Source: Gemmatimonadales bacterium
GTDB lineage: Bacteria; Gemmatimonadota; Gemmatimonadetes; Palauibacterales; Palauibacteraceae
NCBI GenBank assembly: GCA_009840115.1
Contig: VXOJ01000029.1
Span: 1-35,139 of the forward strand
Direction of reading: 5' to 3'
DNA length: 35,139 nt
This document shows positions 15,781 to 23,867 of this stretch, in pieces (within the stretch, counting starts at the first letter, position 1; every line of letters starts with the position of its first letter). A program made the position numbers and the translations under genes. The notes beneath the pieces were generated by a model. It did not search any database. It was not told the DNA's origin and saw only the letters and a program-made list of their open reading frames with translations.

Positions 15781-18618
15781 ATGGTGGATCCGACACGGAG
15801 CAGGTGGACGCTGGGGTGCGTCGCGGCGGCGGTCGCCGGGTGCGGCGGCGGCAGCACCGACCCGGGGCCCGACCCGGCGCGGACGCCGGTGGCGACGGTC
15901 AGCGCCCTGGCGGGAGGCGTATCCGAGGGCCTGGACGCGATCGTGTCGGTCCGTCTCGATCCGCCGCCGGCCTCGCCCATCACCGTCGGCTACACGCTGA
16001 GCGCAGACGCGGACGCGGCCACCGCGGACGCGGACACGGCGGACTACCGGGCGGATGGTTCGGTGCCCGTTCCGGCCGGGACGACCGTCGCGGAGGTCCG
16101 GATCGCGATCCTCGATGACGACGACATCGAGCCCGCGCGCGAAGCCTTCCTCTTCAGCCTCGATGCGCCGGCGACGGACGCGGGATATCGACTCGGGGCG
16201 ACCACCTCGACGCGGGTGACGATCGCCGAAGGCGTCTGCGACCGGACTCCGGAGATCCGGGACGCGCTCGTCGTCCGGAGCCGCGCCGACCGTTGCTCGG
16301 CCGTGACGACGGAGCACCTGGGGGTCACGACGCTCAACCTCGCGGGCATCGCGATCCCCACCCTCAGGCCGGGCGATCTTTCCGGCCTGTACAACCTCCG
16401 GAACCTGGACCTCTCCGGCGTCGGCTTCACCGCCTTCCCGGTCGGCGTATTCGCCGATCTCACGAGCCTCGAGACGCTGCGGCTGCGGGACAACGGGTTC
16501 GAAACGCTGCCCGCCGATGCGTTCGCGGGTCTCGGGCGCCTGACGACGCTGGATCTGGGCGACAACGCGCTGACCACGCTGTCGCCCGAATCGTTCGCCG
16601 GACTCCCGTCCCTCCAGACGCTGGAACTGCGCGCCAACGGGCTCGCCACGCTGCCGGCGGGCACGTTCGCGGAACTCGCGAGCCTGGAGCGGCTGCACCT
16701 GGCCGCCAACGACTTCACGACCCTCGGGGAAGGCGCGTTCGCGGGACTCGGCAAGCTGAAGTGGCTCTATCTCGGCAACGGCCGGATCGGCGCGCTGGAA
16801 GCGGGCGTCTTCTCCGGCCTGGTCGAACTGGAGAGCCTGCTGCTCCAGGACACCGGGCTCGAGGCGCTTCCCGCCGGCGTGTTCGCGGGCCTCTCCAGCC
16901 TCCGGGAGCTGCGGCTGGACCGGAACGCGCTCGCGGCGCTGCCGGAGGGCGCGTTCGCGGACCTCTCCCGCCTGGAGTCGCTGCGTCTGTACGGCAACCG
17001 GCTCACCGGGCTGCCCGCGGGGCTGCTCTCGGGCCTCTCCGCGCTCCGCGTGCTTCGGCTGGACGGGAACCGCCTGGCCGCCCTGCCGGAGCGGCTGTTC
17101 GTCGGCCTGTCCAGTCTCGACACGCTCCTCCTCGCGGAGAATCCGGGAGCCCCGTTCCCGCTCGCCCTCGAACTCGAACGGACCGACAATCCCGACCCCG
17201 CCGCCACGGGCCCCGCCCGGATCGCGCTGGCCGTGGCCGAGGGAGCGCCGTTCGCCATGCCGGTTCCCCTTTCCGCCCGGGGGGGCGTGCTCTCGGCGGA
17301 GATGGCGGTCCTCGAAGCGGGGAGTGAACGGAGCGCGGAGATCACCGTGACCGCGACGGAGGGCGGCCAGGACGAGGTCCAGGTGGTGGCGGGCCCCGTC
17401 CCCGCGGTCCCGCGACGCGTGACGGGCATCGAGGTCGGACTCGGCGACCCGCTCATCCTCTTCGGAGAGGGGACGAACGCGCCGCCCGTGCCGGAGCGCG
17501 AGGTGGCGCCCCAGCGCCTGCAGTCCGGCGCCCACGCGACCACGTTCACGGCGTCGGATTACTTCCGCGATCCCGAGGGCGCCGAGGTGCGGATCTCGGG
17601 CGCCACGGCCGACGCCGCCGTGGCGACGGTGACCGCCGAAGACGGCGTCGCGACGCTGACCCCGGTCGCCGCGGGTTCCACGACCGTGACCCTCACGGCG
17701 ACCGACCCGCCGGGCGCGACCGCCGAGCTTTCCTTCCCCGTGATCGTGCGGGAGGCGGCGTCGCGGCCCTTCGACATCGACCTCATCCTGCTGGACGAAG
17801 TGACCGATTCGCAGGCGGAGGCGTTCGCCGACGCCGTGGACTTCTGGACGGCCATACTGGCGGACACGGAACTGGCGGATGTCCCGCTCGGCCAGGATGT
17901 GGCGCCGGGCTGCTGGGACATCACCACGGATCAGCGTATCGGCACCGTCGACGACATCGTGTTCGTGGCGTCCGTCCGGGAGATCGACGGCCAGGACGGC
18001 GTCCTGGCCCGGGCCGGCCCCTGCGTCGTCCGCGACGAGTCCCGCCTGCCTGCCGTCGGCGCCCTCGAACTCGACGCGACGGACCTCGCGCGGCTCGAGG
18101 AGCGGGGGAACCTCAAGGATGTCGAGGAAGTGATCCTCCACGAGATCGGCCACGTCCTGGGGATCGGGACGGTGTGGGTCGACCACGGCCTGCTCCGGAA
18201 CCCGTCCGTCCACAATACGGGAGCGGACACCCATTTCACGGGACCGCTGGCCATCGCCGCGTTCGACGAGCGGGGCGGAGCGAACTACGACGACGGCGAG
18301 AAAGTGCCGGTCGAAAACACGTCGGGACCGGGGGCGGCGGACTCCCACTGGCGGGAATCCGTGCTGGGCCACGAGTTGATGACGCCCTTCCAGGCGCCGG
18401 GCGAACGCGATCTCCTGAGCCTCATCACCGTCCAGTCGCTGGCGGACCTCGGGTATTCGGTCAAGGTCTCGCTCGCCGAGATCTACCGGATTCCCGGCCC
18501 CGGGGGCGACGCCCGCGCCACGCCCGAACGCAGAATCCCCTACGGCGACGACATCCTCCGCGGCCCCATCCGGGTCGTCGACCGCAACGGCCAAGTGGTC
18601 CGCATCATCCCGAACTGA
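15781..18618 (+). CDS. lipoprotein with Calx-beta, leucine-rich repeats and zinc metalloprotease domain
   Basis: This 945-residue protein has a lipobox AVAG-C21, so it is an exported lipoprotein. Its order is: a Calx-beta-like domain (about 37-145; PVPAGTTVAEVRIAILDDDDIEPARE), 11 exact 24-residue leucine-rich repeats (about 203-466), a beta-sandwich or Ig-like region (about 560-655) and a C-terminal metalloprotease domain (about 660-945). The protease motif is H787-E-I-G-H791 (HEIGHVLGIG), with likely third ligand H864 and Met867 (GHELMT), as in leishmanolysin-like metzincins. The LRRs probably bind a protein substrate or surface. It starts four bases after the hydantoinase gene and may share its mRNA, although the functional link is not obvious. 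The combination of domains is unusual. Confidence 0.87.
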   Translation: MVDPTRSRWTLGCVAAAVAGCGGGSTDPGPDPARTPVATVSALAGGVSEGLDAIVSVRLDPPPASPITVGYTLSADADAATADADTADYRADGSVPVPAGTTVAEVRIAILDDDDIEPAREAFLFSLDAPATDAGYRLGATTSTRVTIAEGVCDRTPEIRDALVVRSRADRCSAVTTEHLGVTTLNLAGIAIPTLRPGDLSGLYNLRNLDLSGVGFTAFPVGVFADLTSLETLRLRDNGFETLPADAFAGLGRLTTLDLGDNALTTLSPESFAGLPSLQTLELRANGLATLPAGTFAELASLERLHLAANDFTTLGEGAFAGLGKLKWLYLGNGRIGALEAGVFSGLVELESLLLQDTGLEALPAGVFAGLSSLRELRLDRNALAALPEGAFADLSRLESLRLYGNRLTGLPAGLLSGLSALRVLRLDGNRLAALPERLFVGLSSLDTLLLAENPGAPFPLALELERTDNPDPAATGPARIALAVAEGAPFAMPVPLSARGGVLSAEMAVLEAGSERSAEITVTATEGGQDEVQVVAGPVPAVPRRVTGIEVGLGDPLILFGEGTNAPPVPEREVAPQRLQSGAHATTFTASDYFRDPEGAEVRISGATADAAVATVTAEDGVATLTPVAAGSTTVTLTATDPPGATAELSFPVIVREAASRPFDIDLILLDEVTDSQAEAFADAVDFWTAILADTELADVPLGQDVAPGCWDITTDQRIGTVDDIVFVASVREIDGQDGVLARAGPCVVRDESRLPAVGALELDATDLARLEERGNLKDVEEVILHEIGHVLGIGTVWVDHGLLRNPSVHNTGADTHFTGPLAIAAFDERGGANYDDGEKVPVENTSGPGAADSHWRESVLGHELMTPFQAPGERDLLSLITVQSLADLGYSVKVSLAEIYRIPGPGGDARATPERRIPYGDDILRGPIRVVDRNGQVVRIIPN
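16387..17178 (+). repeat. 11 tandem 72-base units encoding leucine-rich repeats
   Basis: Eleven consecutive 24-codon units with the pattern LxxLxxLxLxxNxLxxLPxGxFxG keep exact phase, from L203 to about residue 466, with no indels. The units have diverged in sequence, so the array is old rather than a recent expansion. Confidence 0.85.
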
Positions 18619-18650
18619 CGGATTGCACGTCGCGCAGCCCGACGGTCTCT

Positions 18651-18678
18651 TCCGGTATCGGATTACCGAAAAACCGGA
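18651..18678 (+). promoter_or_regulatory. alternative hairpins in the leader of the M14 peptidase gene
   Basis: TCCGGT (18651-18656) can pair with ACCGGA (18673-18678), which overlaps the GGAGG ribosome binding site at 18676-18680. CGGTA (18653-18657) can instead pair with TACCG (18664-18668), leaving the site free. The two folds exclude each other. This could tune translation, but the stems are short (5-6 bp). Confidence 0.25.
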
Positions 18679-18689
18679 GGACGGAGCCG

Positions 18690-21377
18690 ATGATCGCCAG
18701 GGACCTCTCTCTCACCGCCAGGCGGCGGATGGTGCTCGGATCGTGGATCGGCGCCGCGTTGATCGCGGGCTGCTCGGCGGGGGGCGGCGGCACCGCCGAC
18801 GTGCCGATGCCCGCGGACGTCATCGGGTTCGCGCCCGGCGAGGACTACAAGCTCACGAACTACGACGGGATCAAGGCGTATTTCGAGGCGCTCGCGGCTT
18901 CCACCGACCGCATGGCGCTCGAACAGATCGGAGAGAGCACGCGCGGCGAACCCCTCTACCTCGCGGCGATCTCGTCGCCGTCCAACCTCCGGCGCGTGGA
19001 GCGGATCAAGGAGATCACGCGGACGCTCGCCTATGCCCGCGACCCGGAGGCGGGGTACGGATCGGTCCTCGACGAGGAGGAGGCGCGGGCGCTGGCGCGC
19101 GAAGGCGTCGCCATCGTGTGGATCGACGGCGGGCTGCACGCGACCGAGGTCGCGCACGGGCAGCTGATGCCCGAGATGGCGCGCCACTTCGTCACGGACG
19201 AGTCCCCGGAGACCCGGCGCGTGCGGGACAACGCGGTCGTCCTCCTGATGCCGAATATGAACCCGGACGGTCTGAATATCGTCGCCGACTGGTATATGTC
19301 GAACGTGGGCGGCGAGTTCGAGATGGCGCGCGTGCCGGAGCTTTATCATCACTATATCGGGCACGACAACAATCGCGACTGGTACATGCTGACGCAGGTC
19401 GAGACGCAGGCGGTGACACGGCAACTGTATCACAACTGGTTTCCGCAGATCGTCTATAATCAGCATCAGTCGAGCCCCTTCCCCGGGCGGATCTGGATGC
19501 CGCCCTTCGAGAACCCCGTGAACCCGCACCTCGATCCGCTCGTCGTGAGTTCCCTGAACCAGATGGGACACTCGATGCGGCGCCGCTTCGACGAGGAGGG
19601 GAAGCCGGGCGTCAACAGCGGCATCGTCTTCGATCTGTGGTGGAACGGTTCCATGAGAGGCGGACCCGACTATCACAACATGCTCGGGTTCCTGACGGAG
19701 ACGGCGGGCGCGGGTTACGCGACGCCCCGCTGCTACCACGAGGACGAGATCCCGGACACGTTCGGCGCGCGCGCCGGGAACCTGCCCGCGAAGACGCCGT
19801 CGACGAACTACAACAACCCGTGGCTCGGCGGCTGCTGGCACCTGCGCGACGCCATGGACTACATGATGACGGCGGCGAAGGCCGTGGCGGACATGGGCGC
19901 GAAGCTCAAGGAGGAATACCTCTTCAACCACTACCTCATGGGCCGGCGCCAGATCGAGCGCGGCAACGCGGCGGAGGGCGGTCCGTTCGCCTACGTGCTC
20001 GACCCCCGGGCCTCGCACGATCCGGGCGCGGTCGTCGAGTTCATGGGCCTGATGTCGCAGTCCGGGATCGAGTTCCTGCGCGCCTCGGAGCCGTTCTCGG
20101 TGGCGGGGCCGGAGGGAGATCTCGCCTTCCCCGCCGGGTCGTACGTGATTCCGCCCCAGGCCTTCCGGCCCTACGTGGTCGACCTGATGGAGCCCAAGGA
20201 ATATCCCGACCGGCGCCAGTATCCCGGTGGGCCGCCGGAGCCGCCGTACGACATGACGGGCTACGAACTCCGCTTCCAGATGGGACTGGAGGCGGTGAAC
20301 GTGGACGAACCGTTCGACATGCCGCCGGGCGAGTGGGGCGAAGTAGCGACCGACATCGGCGAGGTGCGCGGCGAGGGGGCGGCCGGGTTCGCGCTGCACG
20401 GCAATTCGAACTGGGTGTACCGCGCGATCAGTACGGGACCGTGGTTCCGGGTCACGCGCGACCTGTCGACGCCGAACGGCGACGTGGCCGCCGGCTCCTA
20501 CTGGCTCCCGCATCTGCCGAGCGACGACGCGCGCACGCTCGCCGCGGCCAATGGCCTGTCGCTGACGGGGATGGCCGAACCCCCGCCCTCCGACGCGCTC
20601 GTCGAGGCGCGGCCGCCGCGCGTGGCGATCTACCGCTCGTGGCAGGCTCCGATGCCCGAGGGCTGGACCCGCTGGGTGCTGGACGAGTACGGCTTCGAGT
20701 GGGAGAACGTGTGGGACGCGGACGTGCGGAGCGGCGACCTGTCCCGCTTCGACGTCATCCTTCTCCCCTCGCAGGCCGCGGGCGGGATCGCGAGCGGGAA
20801 CCTGCCGGGCACCATGCCGGACGAGTACACGGGCGGCCTCGGCGACGAGGGCGCCGCGGCGCTGCGCGCCTTCGTCGAGGGCGGGGGCTGGCTCGTCGCC
20901 TCCGACCAGGCGGTGGACTACGCGATCGAGACCTTCGGCCTCCCCTTCCGCAACCGGGCGCGGGGGCTCTCCTCGCAGGAGTTCTTCATCCCGGGATCCG
21001 TGATCCGGCTCGAGGTCGACCCCTCGCACCCGCTCGGCTACGGGATGGACGAGGAGGCGCTGGCCCTCTTTTCCCGCGGCCAGGTGCTGGAGAGGACGAG
21101 CGGCGGGGCGGCGGGCAACGTCGGCAGGATTTCGACTCCGGTGTGCTACGCCGACTCGGACTTCCTCGTGAGCGGCTGGACGCTGGGCGGCGAAGAGGTG
21201 CTCGCCGGCTACCCGGCGGCCGCGCAGGTCGGGGTCGGCGCGGGCCAGGTCGTGCTCTTCGCCTTCCGGCCCCACTTCCGCGGCCAGCCGCGCAACACGT
21301 TCAAGCTCCTGTTCAACGCGCTCGCGGCCTCCACGACGGAAGGACTCCCCGCCAGCCCCGGGCTGAACTGCCGCTAG
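18690..21377 (+). CDS. M14-family zinc carboxypeptidase-like lipoprotein
   Basis: This 895-residue protein has an N-terminus with ARRRM followed by a hydrophobic stretch and lipobox LIAG-C28, so it is exported and lipid-anchored, possibly by the Tat route. The M14 domain (about 45-400) shows the zinc pair H150-x-x-E153 (GGLHATEVAH), a likely third ligand H259 (YNQHQSSPF) and catalytic E337 (FLTETAG). The C-terminal third (about 640-870) looks like a class-I glutamine-amidotransferase-type alpha/beta fold (FDVILLPSQAAGG, LRAFVEGGGWLVASDQ) without obvious catalytic Cys. This M14-plus-C-terminal layout is known in bacterial secreted carboxypeptidases. ATG 18690 is preceded by GGAG and GGAGG; the frame is open further upstream, but that part only shadows the previous gene. 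It follows the LRR protease gene after 71 bases. Confidence 0.9.
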   Translation: MIARDLSLTARRRMVLGSWIGAALIAGCSAGGGGTADVPMPADVIGFAPGEDYKLTNYDGIKAYFEALAASTDRMALEQIGESTRGEPLYLAAISSPSNLRRVERIKEITRTLAYARDPEAGYGSVLDEEEARALAREGVAIVWIDGGLHATEVAHGQLMPEMARHFVTDESPETRRVRDNAVVLLMPNMNPDGLNIVADWYMSNVGGEFEMARVPELYHHYIGHDNNRDWYMLTQVETQAVTRQLYHNWFPQIVYNQHQSSPFPGRIWMPPFENPVNPHLDPLVVSSLNQMGHSMRRRFDEEGKPGVNSGIVFDLWWNGSMRGGPDYHNMLGFLTETAGAGYATPRCYHEDEIPDTFGARAGNLPAKTPSTNYNNPWLGGCWHLRDAMDYMMTAAKAVADMGAKLKEEYLFNHYLMGRRQIERGNAAEGGPFAYVLDPRASHDPGAVVEFMGLMSQSGIEFLRASEPFSVAGPEGDLAFPAGSYVIPPQAFRPYVVDLMEPKEYPDRRQYPGGPPEPPYDMTGYELRFQMGLEAVNVDEPFDMPPGEWGEVATDIGEVRGEGAAGFALHGNSNWVYRAISTGPWFRVTRDLSTPNGDVAAGSYWLPHLPSDDARTLAAANGLSLTGMAEPPPSDALVEARPPRVAIYRSWQAPMPEGWTRWVLDEYGFEWENVWDADVRSGDLSRFDVILLPSQAAGGIASGNLPGTMPDEYTGGLGDEGAAALRAFVEGGGWLVASDQAVDYAIETFGLPFRNRARGLSSQEFFIPGSVIRLEVDPSHPLGYGMDEEALALFSRGQVLERTSGGAAGNVGRISTPVCYADSDFLVSGWTLGGEEVLAGYPAAAQVGVGAGQVVLFAFRPHFRGQPRNTFKLLFNALAASTTEGLPASPGLNCR

Positions 21378-21393
21378 AACGCCGCGGGCCGCC

Positions 21394-21434
21394 GTTGCCG
21401 AGGCCGTTGCCGGACCGTTGCCGAGCTGTTGCCG
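21394..21434 (+). repeat. four GTTGCCG repeats phased at 11-12 bases
   Basis: GTTGCCG occurs at 21394, 21406, 21417 and 21428, spaced 12, 11 and 11 bases, about one helical turn. Three of the four have CC before the heptamer. The array lies between the M14 gene and the amidase gene, about 76 bases before the amidase start, where a regulator could bind one face of the DNA. Confidence 0.5.
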
Positions 21435-21509
21435 CGCGGGTTAGCGTCAAACGCTTCGGGCGGGTCGGGGGTTGAGGTCGTGGGGACTGCGCTCGCGAGG
21501 AGGTCCGAT

Positions 21510-22307
21510 TTGAAGCTGACCGTACTCACCGCCGCCGTGGTGCTTTTCGCCGGGTTCGAGGGACCCGGCGCGAGCAGCGCCGCGGCCCAGGAGCAGCGCG
21601 CTACGGAACGTGACGCCGCCGCGAGCGAGCGGTGGCGCAGGTGGCGGGACTACAACCGCTACCCCGGCCCCATCCCCACGCCCGAGGAGTGGGAGGCCCC
21701 CGCGGGTCCGATCCGCATCGGCCTCCAGGCCGGTCACTGGCGGGCCGACGAGGCCCCGAGCGAACTCCGCCGCATCCGCTACAACGGCACGCGCTGGCGG
21801 GAAACCGCCGAGTGGGAGGCGAACCTCGTCATCGCCCGGCTGGCGGCCGAGGAACTCGAGGGACTGGGCTACGAAGTCGACATCCTGCCCGCCGTCGTGC
21901 CCCCGGGCTACCGGGCGCACCTCTTCATCTCGATCCATGCGGACGGGAGCGACAGCCCCGCCGCATCGGGATACCGCGTCGCCTCCCCGCGGCGCGACGC
22001 CACCGGACGGGCCGAGGACGCCGCGCGCTTGCTTCGCGAGGCGTACGGCGCCGCGACCGGCCTGAGAGAACTTCCGGTCGCCACCCGCCGCATGCGGAAC
22101 TACTACGCCTTCAACTACCGCCGGTACGAGCACGCCCTCCACCCGATGACGATCGCCCTGATCATCGAGACGGGGTTCATGACCAGCGCGCGGGACCGCG
22201 AGATCATCCTCGGGGCGCCGGAGAGGGCGGCGCGCGGGATCGTCGAAGGGATCAAGGCGTTTTCGGTCACCGCACAGCCGGCCCCGCCGACCACGGGCCG
22301 GAGGTAG
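21510..22307 (+). CDS. N-acetylmuramoyl-L-alanine amidase (Amidase_3)
   Basis: This 265-residue protein has a signal peptide (about 1-27, ending SSAAAQ) and a single Amidase_3 domain. The zinc-binding and catalytic residues are visible: H76 (IGLQAGHW), E103 (EWEANLVIA), H143 (LFISIHADGS) and E220 (LIIETGFMT). These enzymes cut the bond between MurNAc and L-Ala in peptidoglycan in the periplasm. No cell-wall binding domain follows. The start is TTG at 21510, with GGAGGT seven bases upstream and the signal peptide beginning right there; longer in-frame alternatives have no family similarity. It converges on the outer-membrane barrel gene. Confidence 0.87.
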   Translation: MKLTVLTAAVVLFAGFEGPGASSAAAQEQRATERDAAASERWRRWRDYNRYPGPIPTPEEWEAPAGPIRIGLQAGHWRADEAPSELRRIRYNGTRWRETAEWEANLVIARLAAEELEGLGYEVDILPAVVPPGYRAHLFISIHADGSDSPAASGYRVASPRRDATGRAEDAARLLREAYGAATGLRELPVATRRMRNYYAFNYRRYEHALHPMTIALIIETGFMTSARDREIILGAPERAARGIVEGIKAFSVTAQPAPPTTGRR

Positions 22308-22332
22308 GCCGGCGACAGGACGGTTCGCCGGC
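22308..22332. terminator. hairpin between convergent genes, possible terminator without U-tract
   Basis: GCCGGCGA (22308-22315) and TCGCCGGC (22325-22332) form a perfect 8-bp stem with a nine-base loop, starting right after the amidase stop codon. CAGGAC (22316-22321)/GTCCTG offers a competing stem. There is no run of T on either side, so intrinsic termination is uncertain. Confidence 0.35.
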
Positions 22333-22349
22333 GGTCCTGAAGATCCGGG

Positions 22350-22994
22350 TCACCCTCCGACCCGAACTCCAACGCCGGCCAGAGCGGACAGGTTGCGCGC
22401 CTTCGCCCCATCGGACGCCGGGTCCCAGTAGAGGTTCCGCACGCCGTAGTGGTAGCGCGCCTCGAGCGTCACGAACCAGGCATCGACCGTTGCCATCTCG
22501 ATGGCCGCGCCCACGATCAGACCCACGTCGGCGACGCCGCGCAGCCGAAAGCGGCCCTCGCAACTGTTGCTCTCCTCGAACTGCGCCACGCCGCCCTCCA
22601 GGCGGCAGCCCACCTCGTGCCCCCAGTAGGCCCCCGCCAGGAGGATCGGGCGCACGCGCGCGGCCGAAGGCGTCGGCCGGAACCTCAGGAGGATGGGAAA
22701 ATCGAGGTAGGACATCCTCGTCCTCGATCCGTCCTGATGGAGGCCCGAGGTCGAGAACCCCCGTTCGATATAGAGCGCTTCGAGCTGGACGGCCGCGCGC
22801 TCCGACACGGGCAGGGTCACGAACCCGCCACCCGCCTTCCTCAGGAGCGCTTCCGACGTGAACTGGTCGATGAAGGCGGCGTCCGCCCAGGTCACGCCTC
22901 CCTTGACTCCGAACGCCGTCTGCGCCGCCGCGGATCCATGATTCAGCAGAGCCGTGACGGCCGCGAACGCCGCAAACCACCGGATCGCATTCAC
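22350..22994 (-). CDS. outer-membrane beta-barrel protein (porin-like)
   Basis: This 214-residue protein has a signal peptide (1 to about 24, ending GSAAAQ) followed by alternating hydrophobic/polar strands typical of a small barrel: FGVKGGVTWAD, VQLEALYIERGFS, MSYLDFPILLRF, RPILLAGAYWGHEV, WFVTLEARYHYGVRNLY, and the C-terminal LSALAGVGVRVGG. This resembles the porin-family/OmpA-like eight-strand barrels of unknown function. Two Cys residues (GCRLEGG and SNSCEGRF) may form a disulfide. GTG 22994 has AAGGAG six bases upstream and precedes the signal peptide. It converges on the amidase gene and diverges from the two-TM protein gene. Confidence 0.8.
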   Translation of the reverse strand: MNAIRWFAAFAAVTALLNHGSAAAQTAFGVKGGVTWADAAFIDQFTSEALLRKAGGGFVTLPVSERAAVQLEALYIERGFSTSGLHQDGSRTRMSYLDFPILLRFRPTPSAARVRPILLAGAYWGHEVGCRLEGGVAQFEESNSCEGRFRLRGVADVGLIVGAAIEMATVDAWFVTLEARYHYGVRNLYWDPASDGAKARNLSALAGVGVRVGG

Positions 22995-23147
22995 ATCCCG
23001 CTCCTTGTCTCGCTGCCCGCCCTTCCCGGCGCGCCCGTCGGCAAAGCGCACGACGACAAGCTGCGTCCGCCGCGGCCGTTCCGCCATCGTGCGCCCGGCC
23101 GCCGCGATCTTTCCATCGTCCGCCGACGAACCACAGATTCACGCGCC

Positions 23148-23867
23148 ATGAACCGCGAACGCAGATACGGGGAAGACGAAATACGGCAGGTCTTCGCGCG
23201 CGCCGCCGAGGCGGCCGAGGAGGAGCGCGCCAGCCTGCCGTCTCGCGTGGACGGCGGACTGACGCTCGGCGAACTCCAGGCCGTGGGCCTCGAGGTCGGC
23301 CTCGCGCCCGAGCGCGTCGCGGCCGCCGCCGCCGAACTCGATGCGCCCCCGCGCCGCGTGCCGCGGCGAAAGCTGCTCGGCGTTCCGATTTCCGCCGGAC
23401 GGATCGTGGACCTCCCCCGGGAGTTGACGGATCGCGAGTGGCAGTTTCTCGTCGCCGAGCTGCGGGCCACGTTCGACGCGAAGGGCGAGGTGAAGGCCGA
23501 AGGCGGGATCCGCGAATGGAGCAACGGGAACCTGCACGCGGTCCTCGAGCAGACCGAGGCGGGCCACCGCCTGCGGCTGGGCACGCGCAAGGGCGACGCG
23601 CTCGAAACCACCTTCGTCGGCGCCATGTTTTCCGTCATGGCGGTGATCGTCGCCTTCATCATGGTCGCGGACGGCCGGGAGGGCGCGGCGCTGTTGGTCC
23701 CCGCGCTGATGGGGTTCGGCGGGGGCGGCGTGCTGGTCGCCAATGCCCTCCGGCTGCCCCGGTGGGCGGGCGAGCGCGAGCGGCAGATGGAACACGTCGC
23801 CGCCTGGACCCGGAACCTGCTTTCGGCCGCCCCGAACGACGCGGAGGAGGCGCAGGAGGATGCGTAG
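23148..23867 (+). CDS. two-TM membrane protein of unknown function
   Basis: This 239-residue protein has an N-terminal helical segment (about 5-65; YGEDEIRQVFARAAEAAEEE, GLTLGELQAVGLEVGLAPERV) that resembles a short regulatory motif I associate with membrane-linked proteins of this kind of bacterium. A polar domain (about 70-150) follows, then two hydrophobic helices (about 160-180 and 183-200). No catalytic motif is evident. ATG 23148 has no strong ribosome binding site. The stop overlaps the start of the TonB-dependent receptor gene by eight bases, so the two are probably co-expressed. Confidence 0.7.
   Translation: MNRERRYGEDEIRQVFARAAEAAEEERASLPSRVDGGLTLGELQAVGLEVGLAPERVAAAAAELDAPPRRVPRRKLLGVPISAGRIVDLPRELTDREWQFLVAELRATFDAKGEVKAEGGIREWSNGNLHAVLEQTEAGHRLRLGTRKGDALETTFVGAMFSVMAVIVAFIMVADGREGAALLVPALMGFGGGGVLVANALRLPRWAGERERQMEHVAAWTRNLLSAAPNDAEEAQEDA

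Noticed and set aside
16387..17178. A CRISPR or other non-coding repeat array.
   Set aside because: The 72-base periodicity is fully explained by in-frame leucine-rich repeat units with diverged sequence and no spacers.
15382..18594. Minus-strand frame of over 1000 codons opposite the LRR metalloprotease.
   Set aside because: Its repeats only mirror the LRR codons of the real plus-strand gene.
18663..21275. Long minus-strand frame opposite the M14 peptidase.
   Set aside because: His/Arg/Val-rich antisense shadow with no recognisable domain.
22449..23147. Upstream open extension of the two-TM protein frame.
   Set aside because: It lies antisense to the outer-membrane barrel gene and has no signal or homology; ATG 23148 begins the conserved-looking part.
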